A stretch of DNA of 64,000 nucleotides from Tridacna crocea (Eukaryota; Mollusca; Bivalvia; Cardiida; Cardiidae): positions 32,502,427 to 32,566,426 of the forward strand of contig OX031065.1 of assembly GCA_943736015.1 (NCBI GenBank). The letters run 5' to 3'. The notes under the pieces are model-generated. The model ran no database searches. It was not told where the DNA came from and saw only the letters and a program-made list of their open reading frames with translations. How positions within the stretch are numbered: the first letter of the stretch is position 1; every line of letters begins with the position of its first letter. The position numbers and the translations under genes were made by a program. This document shows positions 52,379 through 62,620 of the stretch, one piece after another.

Positions 52379-53111
52379 GGTTAGCCTTTAGGATTTGTAC
52401 TGGATAGGGTGCTGTGTTTGGTCCTGAACCAAGGCTGTAGATTTCTTGGTTGAATGCCCTTTAGCATGACATTTCAGAGCCCAAAGCAACTACTGGTTCA
52501 ACTCCGGAATCTTGAGCTGATACTGTTTTGTTGAAAAGGACATATAGAATCAGTCAATCAGTCAGTTATCTCATAGCCCATCCAGTGCTTTTATCATGTA
52601 ACAGTTCCTACAGTTAGCCGTCTCTGCCAGGATTCGATCCCTGGACCTCCGCTTCTCAAGGCAAACGCTCTACCACGTCGCTACAAAAGGTAACTCTATA
52701 GCAAGGCAATATTAGTGTCCCCTTATACAAACACAAGCTTATACATTTTATTTCAAAGATTCTTTACTATTCTTTCAAAATAAAAATCCCAGCATTTAGG
52801 GCACATGTGGTTTTTCATCTACAAACACTTTCAAAATGACTCTAAGGTTGTGAATTTTTGTTGTTTGTTGAAAGGATTGGTACATTCTGGTCTTTGAACT
52901 TGTCTCCCTGAGTCATGTTTTTTTTTCCCCAAACCAACAGGTTATCGGTGCCGATTTATTAGACAAATTATAGCAATGAACCTTCTCACCTTTTGTAAAT
53001 CACTGCCCCCACATGGAGAGGTAATCATGTAGTTAAATGCCTAACCCACTTTTATGGTGAATTACTATTCTATTCTCTCATGTTTTGAAGTAGGTGAAAC
53101 AGTTAATGAAA
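52379..53111. other. Intron 2 sequence with a tRNA-like SINE head
   Basis: 52617-52692 read on the minus strand resembles a tRNA (GTGGTAGAGCGTTTGCC as A-box region, GGGATCGAATCC as B box). A 3' SINE body may extend left to about 52430. The rest is unassigned. Confidence 0.45.
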
Positions 53112-53225
53112 AGATATACACAGACAATCCAAAATTTTGATGACCCCTAAGAGAAAGATGATTGAAAACATTGTGGAAAAGGAAAAAACTGCTGAGAATC
53201 AGCCTTGTCTGGCTTTCTAGAAAAA
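53112..53225 (+). mobile_element. Type A remnant
   Basis: GACAATCCAAAATTTTGATG and GAAAACATTGTGGAAAAGG; right part lost. Confidence 0.5.
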
Positions 53226-53584
53226 CACAGTGTTAGAAAAAGGATATCAACAAACTCTCTTTTTTCTTCCAGTCAGGTATGGTTCAAAAGTTTTCCTCCT
53301 CAGGGTTGGACAAAAACAAGAGTTGGTAAGATCCATCATAATTAAGAAAAATAAATGCTATTTCCCATCAGTCTGTTGAATTTGATACTGCAGTAATGAA
53401 TGGTGTAATATTGGCATTCTTTTATAAATAGCTTTTAGAATTATTTATAAATGATAAGTTTGAAAACAGGAGAGTAAAATAAAGTAAGCTGTCATTCTCA
53501 ATTATTCACACTAAACTTCAACATGTTCAGCAGGAAATGGGACTTCTAATACCTAAGAGCTCTTTGTGTTTTCACCTTTTAGAA
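53226..53584. other. Intron 2 sequence, unassigned
   Basis: Nothing recognised. Confidence 0.5.
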
Positions 53585-53814
53585 TTAACCCTTTCCCAAA
53601 TAATCCCTGGTTTTTTTATGACCCAGAGATAGAAGCCTTTTGAAAACAATGTGGGAATGGAGAAAATGATGGTAACCAGCATTTTATCCTCTTCCCACAA
53701 TGTTTTATACCCAGCAGGAACAAATTTTCAATATTTGAGTTACGTTTATTTTGTTGTCTGCAAGTGCTTTCAATTTGGACCAGGCTAAAATTTTGTCGTT
53801 TGGTAAAGAGTTAA
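53585..53814 (+). mobile_element. Type A element, full length
   Basis: TTAA at both ends; left end CCCTTTCCCAAATAATCCC; stem with a deletion (GTGGGAATGGAG). Confidence 0.9.
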
Positions 53815-54084
53815 CACATTGACTGCAAAGTTTGACTCATTGTGCTTTTGCTGATATTGTCATTCATGATCATAATACAAGGTGCAGCCTGGTCTTGCAT
53901 CTATAGAGTCTGACAAAAGTGTAATTGTTCATGCAAAAGGAACTTGAAATAGTATTTTGGCCTGAAATAATGACTGGAAATGTTTTATTCTTTAGCAATT
54001 CAATCTGTTGCCACATATCCAAGAGTTTTAATGGCTCTGTAACAGACATCCTTGGTGATCAAGTTTTGAGTCATTTTGTAATTG

Positions 54085-54475
54085 CCCCTGGGTTATTTTG
54101 CTGGTGTTTCGTTGTTCTCATGAATTATTCATTTAGCATTTTGATAGGTTGGTTGGTTGTATTGGGATTTAATGCCACTTTAACAGCTAAGGTCATATCA
54201 TGGCGGTCGGTGACACACATGTGTTTCCTGGCTTTCTCATACCAGTACTAACACAACTTTCTTTCCAAAGTCTCCGACTACTTTTCACACATGCTTCAGC
54301 AGAGGTGAGAGGTGAAAATGCACCTGAAAGAAAGTTTGCCTCATCTGGGTATCGAACCAGGTCAATGAGTCTGACATGCTTACCACTGAGCAACCTGGTC
54401 ATTTTGATTGGTGATCTCAAATTTTCTTGGAGAAAATCTAAATTATTTTTATAACAAACAATTTGTTATTTCTAC
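54085..54475 (+). repeat. Dispersed repeat J, split by a SINE
   Basis: GTTCTCATGAATTATTC and AGCATTTTGAT left of the SINE, then TTTCTTGGAGAAAATCTAAA to its right. The same text is uninterrupted at 54715-54845. Confidence 0.7.
54149..54400 (-). repeat. tRNA-derived SINE with target duplication
   Basis: On the minus strand: head GGTTGCTCAGTGGTAAGC and B box GGTTCGATACC, then the tail AAGTGGCATTAAATCCC and AACCAACC repeats. It is flanked by ATTTTGATAGG (54138-54148) and ATTTTGATTGG (54401-54411). Confidence 0.82.
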
Positions 54476-54714
54476 TTTATACGACCCAAGGGTCATTTAA
54501 TGTTATGGCCTGGGTTTTCTGTCTCTTAGCCAAATCTTGTGCACACAATCCCTACAGGTTCCATTGGAATATTTTGAAAGTTATCACAACTTATCACAAA
54601 GAATCTTTATGATACATGGGTATGTAGTTGTGCCTGTGAATTAGAATTTGGATCTCTTAGGGTGTTCATGATCCATAGTCGTTGACCCACTTTCGATTCA
54701 TACTGTAATCAACC

Positions 54715-54845
54715 CTGGGTTATTTGGCTGGCCGTTCCTCGTTCTCATGAATTATTCATGAAGCATTTTGATTGGCATTCTCAGTTTTTCTTTGAGAAAA
54801 TTTAGGCTATTTTTATCACAAATATGCCATCATTTCTATTTTTAG
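54715..54845 (+). repeat. Dispersed repeat J, uninterrupted copy
   Basis: CTGGGTTATTTGGCTGGC, CATGAATTATTCATGAAGC, CATTTTGATTGGCATTC: the empty-site match for the SINE at 54149. Confidence 0.7.
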
Positions 54846-55019
54846 TAACTGACAAAAATGAAATTGCTCTCCCTACAAGAGAGAATGAATATGTTATTGA
54901 TCTTTCAATTGGCTATTAGGGTACTTTCCGACCATATGAATATTCAAAGGAGTTGAAAATTTGCCAGCCAATTTTCCCAGGGGCAATGCTTAAACCTGGG
55001 TTTGGAGAATGTTCATGAT

Positions 55020-55332
55020 TAAACCCCTACAAAAAAAATGTTTCCGAGGGTATACTAGAATCAGCCTGTCTGTCCACCTGTGTCTTCTTGTGTCAGTCCA
55101 TGTGTCCGTCTGTATACAAAATAGTAGGAATTTTGTGTCGCAAACTCATCCTACAGTTTAGCTGATAAATTGATCATAAATTGAATTTGTGCAAGACGCA
55201 GTGTTCAATCATCTACTCCATATGATTCCAGGGTAATCTCCCCTTGAACTTAGATATGTTTTTGTTAAATTGCCTGTTTCTGTCAAAGCACTGCAGGGGT
55301 ATTAAGTCACATTCAGTGACAGCTCTAGTTTT
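55020..55332 (+). mobile_element. H element, hairpin-ended repeat
   Basis: AACCCCTACAAAAAAAATG, then CTGTCTGTCC and GTGTCCGTCTG runs, ending GGGGTATTAAGTCACATTC, AGTGACAGCTCTAGTTTT. The CTAGTTT ending is shared with D elements. Confidence 0.5.
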
Positions 55333-56324
55333 AACTCATTTCACTGACAAGCCCCTTCAAGCTTGTATGCGCCACTCTGTGAAGCTCTTGTTTACTTGTT
55401 GATACCCAACCACACCATTCGTTTCAAACTAAGCATAGCGTTACTTTAATTATGGCGGTGCCTGTTAACACCACAATCAAGAATCACAAGAGATCTTTGG
55501 CGCTGAAAGATTGCAAGCTGAAATGGCTCCTTACACCTTAGACACTTGAACTAGTATGAAAGACAAAAGAGAACAAATCCATCCAAAAAGAAAGAAGTTT
55601 GGGAAAAAAAAAAGCAGTATTGATTCAGTAGTACATTGAATACCTTAGTAAGTTTATTGTGGCTAAATCTGTTCCAAACCGGGGCTTTTTTCCCTAAAAA
55701 TTGAGAAGGGGCCTTAGCCTTTCATTTTGGGAAATTCAAGCATGATTTTGGCCAAATTGGGAAAAATCAGACAGACTTTCAAGATACATCAATTAAACAA
55801 ATTTATGGCAGTGTACATGTATACATACAGTAAATAGAGGGTGCAGCAATTTAATTAACAAATGAAACAAACTCAACATTCAAACTTTAACTGCTTAAAC
55901 TTTGGCCAAATATCTCACAGCATTTGCAGATGTAAGCTTAGAGCCCTTTTTAACAGGACTGTGGTACACCCGTGGTAAGTTAGTACTTAAGAAGAAGAAT
56001 TGCTTTTCGGCCATCATATGATACAAGAAAATCATTATCTGTAGATGTTACAAGGCTGAACTTGGATATTAAGACTGGAGATGTAGAGTTTGCATCATGT
56101 GCAGTGATAACAATGGTCTAGTCTTCAGACAAAGGAGATTGTTGATGCCCAACAGAACCGGCACCTCATATTGAGAATAAATATGTGGAGATTTGACAAA
56201 TTGATCACCACTCAAATCATAACATTTTCTTTTTCCAGGAAAGGTTTAAAGCATTGTAGGAGAAAGAATACAAGAGACCGGACTGGAAGTTTGTTCGAAT
56301 TCGGAGTCGGAAGTCCAGTCATGG
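55333..56324. other. Intron 2 sequence; repeat K then unassigned
   Basis: 55325-55390 matches 1984-2050 (repeat K). Nothing further recognised. Confidence 0.4.
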
Positions 56325-56530
56325 TTACTCTTTGCCAATTATCCAAAATTCTGGACCTGTCCAAATTGAAGCATTCTCAGACATTTTAAAGATTGCATGA
56401 ATTAGGGGTTTAGCCTCTGTGAGGGTAGAAAATATTGTGGAAAAAGGAAAAAATGACAGTAGCAAGTTTTGTTTACTTTTCTCACATTTGTTTCTTTCTC
56501 AGGGTTGTAAAAAACAAAGAATCCTTTTAA
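56325..56530 (-). mobile_element. Type A element, degraded
   Basis: TTTGCCAATTATCCAAAATTC start, GAAAATATTGTGGAAAAAGG, broken tip. Confidence 0.5.
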
Positions 56531-56859
56531 GTAGATTTAATCACTGGCAACAAATAGAAGTACAGAGAACATAGATCAAAAGTAAGTCACTAGGTAAACC
56601 GCAGTGCCCTTTCCTTTGTACAACATGCAGGCAAGTTTTGTACCACATGATAGCTAGAAAAAATGTTTGAACACATCTAAATGTTTGTGACGGAAGCCTT
56701 CTTTGTATGGCATTTTTTCTTAACAAAGTCTAAAATAGTTATATGCTTAAAATGGCGATGAAAAGCTTGACTTGTTTACCAGATATTTTTTTTTTTACTT
56801 GTCCAAATTGCAGACTACAAAATAAGAGCTCCTTTGAATTCTTAAGCTCTCTTACTCCA

Positions 56860-57017
56860 TGAAGAATACATTTTAAACAGAAAAGAGAAAGCATTTTCTC
56901 CTTCCTGGGTTATTTTCTATGATTGGAAAGACACATTATCTGTTTCAAGTAACATTTGTTGTCGGCATATCTTTCATATATGGGCAAGTGAATGAGTCTG
57001 TTACCTGGTAAAGAGTC
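56860..57017 (+). mobile_element. Type A remnant
   Basis: GAAAGCATTTTCTCCTTCC and right end CTGTTACCTGGTAAAGAGT. Confidence 0.4.
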
Positions 57018-57236
57018 AACCCTTTCCCAAACAACAAACATTTAGACTTACCTAAATTGAAAGTGTATGCAGACGAATCATAGAATATGTCTCAAAATTA
57101 TTGAATTTGTCTGTCAAAGGTTAGAATAGATGCTTGGAAATTGAGTACATGCTGGTTACCTCCTTTTCCCACCAAGTTTTCTAAAGCTGCTGTACTCAAG
57201 GTTCCTGTAAGACAGGTATGTGTGGTAGAGAGTTAA
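57014..57236 (-). mobile_element. Type A element, degraded
   Basis: TCAACCCTTTCCCAAACAAC start, palindrome lost on the right, TTAA at the right end. Confidence 0.65.
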
Positions 57237-57552
57237 ATTGCTCTGTCAGAGGCAGGCTACAGTCTGCTCCAGTGGTGGGGTTTTCTTATCAGCTGCTCCA
57301 GTTTTCATCCAAAAACCTGTCTAACATGTAGCCCTATCAGTCATTCTGCTGAATGGAAATACTGGCTTGTTGGTTGGGAACTTATCTTTCTGTTGATCCT
57401 TCACCAAAAAATGTCACTCTTGGTGGGAGAATAGTTTGGGCTCGAGAGTTGCTCTATCACTCCAAAGGTTTTAGGTTGGAATTCCATGATTCATGGTTCA
57501 ACCAAATGATCCACATCTTAGTTCAAAACATTTCCAGGAGATACATTAAATG
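57237..57552. other. Intron 2 sequence, unassigned
   Basis: Nothing recognised. Confidence 0.5.
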
Positions 57553-57711
57553 AGACTCAAAACAGAAAATTGTCTATCGAAGAGTAGAAAACATACTGGG
57601 AAAGGGAGACAATGCTGGTTACCAGCATTTTCTCTTTTTCCCACAATTGTTTTGAAAGCTTTATTTTTAACCTAGATTTGTAAAAGTCCGGATTATGTGG
57701 TAAAGAGTTAA
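57553..57711 (-). mobile_element. Type A element, 5' truncated
   Basis: AAAACATACTGGGAAAGGG, tip GCTGGTTACCAGC, right TTAA. Confidence 0.72.
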
Positions 57712-57789
57712 AGGTGACCCTTCAGATTTAGGAATGAAAATTGTACAAAAATGTGAAAAAAAAATATCATCCTTGTACTCCCAAAACAT

Positions 57790-58512
57790 ATTAATTTTCA
57801 TCCATAAAACCCCAGGGGGGGTCACAAGTTTTATATCAGCTAGCTTGTATAGGGAAAAACATGTATCTTAATCAAGTGAACACTTACAAAGAATGCCCAA
57901 ATTATAGCCCTGGTGTCAAATTTGGCCTTGCCCCCCAGAGGTCACAGGTTTTATTTAAAAGTTCTATATGGGCTTATATTGGGAAAACTTGAAAAATTTT
58001 ACTTGTACCTAGCCATAAGGCCTAGGACTACCAAATTTTGCATGTAGCTTGACCTAGTGGGCCCCTACCAAGAGAGCCAAAATGACAGTATTGGGGTCAA
58101 GTTTGTCCTGACACCAGGGGTAACAAGTTTTACATGGGCTTTTGTGGTGAATTTTTTTTAAATCCTCTTGTTACTAACCATAATAAGACCTAGGGCTACT
58201 AAAATCTAGCTCTGTCTCATGGCTTTAATGTTTTTCAGGGCCTTGTATTGTGGACACTTTGAAAATCTTGTTTATAACCACACATTCTAGAACTGTATTA
58301 TTTGGCATGGGCTTTATTTTGTGGATTTCCACCAGGATTCAAGTAATCATAGCTTTGCCTGGGGGTCATAACTTTCTTGTAGGATTTTGTGGAAAAAAAA
58401 TTGTATGTCTTCAAGTTTGACACAAATTGGCCAAGTATTGAAATATTAGGCTTGTATTGTCATAACTTATTAGCCAGTGGAGCGATATAGGGCCATCATG
58501 GTCATCTTGTTG
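57790..58512 (+). mobile_element. C1 element, 3' part
   Basis: GTCACAAGTTTTATATCAGC and GCATGTAGCTTGACCTAG body, ending CAGTGGAGCGATATAGGG and the hairpin; the last 8 bases of the hairpin are mutated (ATGGTCATC). Confidence 0.7.
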
Positions 58513-58528
58513 ATATAAATAAATATAA

Positions 58529-58612
58529 TAGTATTATATACATGTATATAAAAGCATTTGCAGATGACATAGTATTATATACATGTATATAAAAGCATTT
58601 GCAGATGACATA
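58529..58612 (+). repeat. 41-bp tandem duplication
   Basis: TAGTATTATATACATGTATA with the following type A text occurs twice, 41 bp apart. Confidence 0.8.
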
Positions 58613-58776
58613 ATAAATGTTGCTCAAAAATTGAAATTTGTTTTTGGAAGGATAGAAAACATTGTGGGGAAAGGAGAAAATGCTGGTTACCAGCATTTTC
58701 TCCTTTCCCTGCTATGTTTTCAAAAGGCTTCTTTCTCAGGGTCGTTAAAAGTCGGGATTGTGTGGTAAAGAGTTAA
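58550..58776 (-). mobile_element. Type A element next to PSKH1 exon 3
   Basis: Left terminus lost; palindrome near perfect; right TTAA 58773-58776, 53 nt before the splice acceptor. Confidence 0.82.
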
Positions 58777-58829
58777 TCAGTTTGATTTCACAGTAATACC
58801 TTACTTTTGTATTTTTTGTTTATTTTCAG

Positions 58830-59189
58830 CACTGGAAGGACATATCCACATTAGCGAAAGATTTCATCGATAAATCCCTAGTCTTAAACCCAAATGAGAG
58901 GATGAACGCAACAGAGGCGTGCCATCATCCTTGGATTACCTCGATGGCCGCAAGTGCCAGCAACAAGAACTTGCATCGGACAATTAGTCACAATCTATTG
59001 CAAAGACAGTCTACTCGCTCCAGGGCAAACAGTTCAAAGAGTAATAAATCTACTAAGTCCACCAAATCAAACAAGTCTAACAAATCAGCCCGTTCTCTCA
59101 GGTCTGAGCATCGGCGAGTTCAGCACGAGGAGATTGAAGCTCTACATCGGGATCCAGAAGTTCAAGCAGACCTTGCATCCTTAGGCTAA
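58830..59189 (+). CDS. PSKH1: PSKH1 exon 3: end of kinase lobe and Ser/Lys-rich tail
   Basis: Acceptor TTATTTTCAG ends at 58829. Reading starts HWKDISTLAKDFIDKSL, includes the subdomain XI arginine (ERM, R316) and HPW (325-327), then MAASASNKNLHRTIS as in PSKH1. Residues about 350-385 are a low-complexity Ser/Lys/Thr run (SNKSTKSTKSNKSNKS), also found in the vertebrate protein. The stop is TAA at 59187-59189. The acceptor is only 53 nt downstream of a type A element (58550-58776). Confidence 0.95.
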   Translation, partial: HWKDISTLAKDFIDKSLVLNPNERMNATEACHHPWITSMAASASNKNLHRTISHNLLQRQSTRSRANSSKSNKSTKSTKSNKSNKSARSLRSEHRRVQHEEIEALHRDPEVQADLASLG

Positions 59190-59216
59190 AGGAGCTGTGT
59201 GGCTTTTTACCAGACA

Positions 59217-59222
59217 ATTAAA
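59217..59222 (+). promoter_or_regulatory. Possible polyadenylation signal ATTAAA
   Basis: ATTAAA lies 28 nt after the PSKH1 stop codon. It is a common variant signal, but the position would make a very short 3' UTR and the sequence is AT-rich, so it may be chance. Confidence 0.2.
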
Positions 59223-59289
59223 TTAGATCTATATTAGGAGTATTTTCAGAGGACAATATGTGTTTCAAATGACAGGAGGGGTTCATATT

Positions 59290-59465
59290 AACCAAACATT
59301 CTCAAGAACCTCTCAAGATTTTCGAAATTTGAAAGTTACACAACTTCTGGTAGGCTTAGCAATTTGGTTTAGCCAATCATAGGATGTGTTACTTTTAAAT
59401 TTAGAAAATGTTGGAGAAAAAGACTAAGAATGTTCTAAAGAATGGTTGGTGAATACGGATCCCAG
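59290..59465. mobile_element. F foldback element
   Basis: CCAAACATTCTCAAGAACC arm and GAATGGTTGGTGAATACGG arm; third copy of the family. Confidence 0.65.
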
Positions 59466-59499
59466 TTTGTCTTAGAAAGAATTGAAAATGTATGACGGA

Positions 59500-59610
59500 A
59501 AGATAAAAAGGAAAGATAAAAAGAATGTTTTCTCCTTTCGCATCTGTGTTTTCAAAGGCCGTAATCTTCAGGATCATCAAAACAAGAGAATCGTTTGGTA
59601 AAGGGTTAGC
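59500..59610 (-). mobile_element. Type A right-half remnant
   Basis: GAATGTTTTCTCCTTTCGC, CAAAGGCCGTAATCTTCAGG, TCGTTTGGTAAAGGGTTAG. Confidence 0.5.
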
Positions 59611-59703
59611 AAGGTGTTAGTAAAGGTTTCCATGACAGTGTAATGCCAGCTGATTTTCCACCTAGGAGTGCTTCAAAGAGCAAACAGGTTTTTTCAGTGG
59701 GAT

Positions 59704-59932
59704 TTAACCCATTACCACACAATCCCTACTTTTGACGCCCCTGAGAAAGAAGCCTTTTGAAAACACCGTGGGAAAAGGAGAAAATGCTGGTAACCAGCAT
59801 TTTCTCCTTTTCCCACAGTGTTTTCTACCCTTCCCAAAACAAATTTCCATTTTTCAGTCGCATTTATTTTGTCGTCTGCAAATGCTTTCAATTTGGACCA
59901 GTCTAAAATTTTCTCGTGTGGTAAAGAGTTAA
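59704..59932 (+). mobile_element. Type A element, full length (229 bp)
   Basis: TTAA at both ends; stem CACCGTGGG/CCCACAGTG; close to consensus. Confidence 0.94.
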
Positions 59933-60006
59933 ACGCTTTACCAGAAAATAGTGTCTCACCCAAAATTGAAAACATTATATTTATCAGCCAAGAAATGGAA
60001 GCTAAA

Positions 60007-60233
60007 TTAACTCTTTACCACACGAGAAAATTGTAGACTGGTCCAAATTGAAAGCATATGCAGATGACAAAATAGAGGTGACTGAAAAATTAAAATTTGG
60101 TTTGGGAAGGGTAGAAAACACTGGGAAAAGGAGAAAATGCTGGTTACCAGCATTTTCTCCTTTTTCCACAGTGTTTTCAAAAGGCTTCTTTCTCAGGGTC
60201 GTTAAAAGTCGGGATTGTGTGGTAAAGAGTTAA
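60007..60233 (-). mobile_element. Type A element, full length
   Basis: TTAA at both ends; left arm shortened by two bases (CACTGGGAAAAGG). Confidence 0.92.
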
Positions 60234-60375
60234 ATGATGAAATTTGTTTCAGCAAGGAGTTTACGTAGTGGAAAAATGTGAAAACACTGGGTTACAAGTA
60301 CATTCTCCTTATTGCACTATGTTTCTGCCTACCTGTGGATTATTGAAACACCAGTAGGATTGGTAAAAGGGTTAA
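60230..60375 (-). mobile_element. Type A element, degraded
   Basis: GAAAACACTGGGTTACAAG, right end GGTAAAAGGGTTAA. Confidence 0.5.
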
Positions 60376-60582
60376 CCCTTTACTAGACAGTCCCATGTTC
60401 TATCTAAGAAGACTTTTGAAAACATTGTGGCAAAAGGAGACAATGTGGGTAACATTTTCCCATAATGGTTTCTGTCTATTCTAATGCTTCTGTCATCATT
60501 AATTTTGAGGCATTTTTAATTTGAAGCTTTCGAAAGCTTTTTGTTCAGACATCTGAAATTTTCTCATCTGGTAAAGAGTTAA
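60372..60582 (+). mobile_element. Type A element, degraded
   Basis: TTAA at both ends; stem broken (GGCAAAAGGAGACAATG). Confidence 0.72.
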
Positions 60583-61351
60583 ATCATATCACATGTAACA
60601 AATTTGCAGCAGTATGATTTGAATATATCCTAGAAAAAGTGATAACCAGCATGAACTAGATTGTATAAATACATGAGGAAGTATTGTGGCAAAAGAAGGA
60701 ATTTTTCCTATTTGCTTCAAATATTTCAAAAAGTTGTTGGCTGCAAGACCATAAACTTTGTGTGCAGGATGTGATGAGGGAAAGGCCTACATATCTCAAA
60801 TCTAAGGCTTTGTTGTCCACAAAACTGTGCATAGGCTAAATCTGAAGATCAGACTGTATGTTATTTGCTGTCTGATGTTGATCTTCACTAAAGAAGTACC
60901 TTAGTGCTCTATGAGTGAAAATTGTGATAGTAATCGGTTTCGAAATAATTCAAGTGCTAGGGATTTTGAAAACCACATAGTTCAGAGGTTGGCTAAAAGG
61001 TCATCTCGAAACTCTGTTGAGATAAACAACAGTGCCAAAAGATTGGTCATTTCATAGTTGATATTACAATTACAGAATGTAAGTAAAAGGTTTGTTTCGC
61101 AGTGAAGCCAGGAGGTTGTTTGAGTTTCATTGCCAGTGGGGTAACAAATTACTTTTCCTCCCCAAAATGTTTCGGAGATGGCATGACATATATTTGGCAT
61201 CTGATCCCTGAATTCACTGGCAGTTCCAGGGAGCAAAAAATCTCTGAAACAAATTTGATGTGTGCTTTTTGACAGAACTAGAGCAGAATTGTTCCATAAA
61301 AAAAGTAGCATGTGAGAAAATGTTTAACTTTTCCCTGATGAATTTTCCTTA
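60583..61351. other. Unassigned sequence
   Basis: No gene or repeat recognised; may include PSKH1 3' UTR. Confidence 0.45.
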
Positions 61352-61534
61352 GTCCCTTTACAAAATAAGCAACAAAATGTTAGAATGATCCAGAAAGAAA
61401 CTATTTGCAGACAACAAATTAAAAGTATCTCATTTAATGGAATTTGTTTCTGAAAGGATAGGAAAACCTTGTGGGCAAAGGAGAAAATGCCGGTTACCTG
61501 GGTCATGAAAACTAGGGCTTATTTGGTTAGGAGT
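61352..61534 (-). mobile_element. Type A element, right arm deleted
   Basis: GTCCCTTTACAAAATAAGC start, TGCCGGTTACCTGGGTCATG junction, weak right end. Confidence 0.6.
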
Positions 61535-61562
61535 TATCCCCTTTACCAAAAAGTCTCAAGTT

Positions 61563-61767
61563 TTAATCACCAAACAACAAAATTTTGGACAGATTGAAAG
61601 CATTTGCAGACAACAAAAAATTTAGAATTTGATTTCAGAAGGGTAGAAAACATTGTGGGAAAAGGAGAAAATGCTGGTTGCCAGCATTTTCTCCTTTTCC
61701 CACAATGTTTTCAAAAGCTTTCTTTCTCAGGGTCGTTAGAAGTCGGGATTGAGTGGTAAAGAGTTAA
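61563..61767 (-). mobile_element. Type A element
   Basis: TTAATCACCAAACAACAAAA start, palindrome with tip GGTTGCCAGC, right TTAA; small left deletion. Confidence 0.85.
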
Positions 61768-61959
61768 GAAAGAAGGCTTTTGCAAATAGTGTGGGAAAAG
61801 AAAGTAATGCTGGTTACTAGCATTGACTGCTTTTTCCACAATGTTTCCTATCTATTCAAGGACTGAAAAAATACTGGTGCCTGAAGAACATTTGAATTTT
61901 CACCTAAAACTTGTTACAATATGGACTTGTCTAAAATGTTTGTGTCTGAAAGTTCTAAC
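61764..61959 (+). mobile_element. Type A element, left end lost
   Basis: Shares TTAA; AAAGTAATGCTGGTTACTAG shows changes on both arms. Confidence 0.6.
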
Positions 61960-62193
61960 CCTGTATGTTACAAACAGAATTTTAATATAAACCCTAACAG
62001 CAAAGGCTTTTGAATACTTTAGTCAGAACAGGAGAAAGTGGTGGTAATCACTATTTTCTCCTTTGCCCATGATTTTTTTTTTTCAATCCTTGAACAGAGA
62101 AATGGCATATGAATCAATCCTGCTTAGTTTGTTGTCTGCAAATGCTTTCAATTTGAACAACTCTACAATTATGGGATTTTATAAAGAGTTGGC
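61956..62193 (+). mobile_element. Type A element, degraded, tip changed on both arms
   Basis: AGGAGAAAGTGGTGGTAATC with AATCACTATTTTCTCCT: the AGTG/CACT pair replaces ATGC/GCAT. Confidence 0.65.
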
Positions 62194-62330
62194 CCTTTTC
62201 CAAAAGAACAAATTGTCAACTCTTCCAAACTTGAAGTTACTGCAGAGGACAAGTTTGAAATTGGGACTAATGAGCAGTATTTGCAGCACTTTCTTTTGTA
62301 ATGTTTTGAAGCCTTCTTCAAGAGTATTAC
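62190..62330 (-). mobile_element. Type A element, degraded
   Basis: CCTTTTCCAAAAGAACAAATT start; palindrome eroded. Confidence 0.45.
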
Positions 62331-62556
62331 CTCTTTACCAAATGACAAAATATTACACTGGTCCCAATTAAAAGCACTTGGAGACGACAAAATAAAGGTA
62401 ACTCAAAAATTGAAATTTGTTTCAAGCAGGGTAGAAAAACATTGTGGAAAAAGGAGAAAATGCTGGTTGCCAGCATTTTCTCCTTTTTCAACAATGTTTT
62501 CAAAAGGCTTCTTTCTGAGAGTCATTTTAAGTCGGGATTGTGTGGTAAAGGGTTAA
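62327..62556 (-). mobile_element. Type A element, full length
   Basis: Left TTAC, right TTAA; palindrome intact with tip GGTTGCC. Confidence 0.88.
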
Positions 62557-62620
62557 CTCTCTACCACTTGACTTATTCTGGACTCTTCCAAATTGAAAGT
62601 TTCTGCATACCACAATTTTG
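62553..62620 (-). mobile_element. Type A left-end remnant
   Basis: TTAACTCTCTACCACTTGAC and TCTTCCAAATTGAAAG. Confidence 0.5.

Larger units (their letters stand above)
20393..59189 (+). other. PSKH1: PSKH1 gene, complete coding span
   Basis: Three coding exons (59, 233 and 119 codons) join in phase 0 at both junctions to give 411 residues, close to the 424 of human PSKH1 as I recall it. PSKH1 is a Ser/Thr kinase of the CaMK group, anchored to membranes by N-terminal acylation and reported at Golgi, ER and centrosome. Introns are 20570-26432 and 27132-58829. The second intron is almost wholly made of repeats: type A, C, D and G elements in both orientations. Confidence 0.93.

Noticed and set aside
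52617..52692. Second tRNA gene on the minus strand
   Set aside because: It has A- and B-box-like sequence but the stems do not pair as a cloverleaf; more likely a SINE head.
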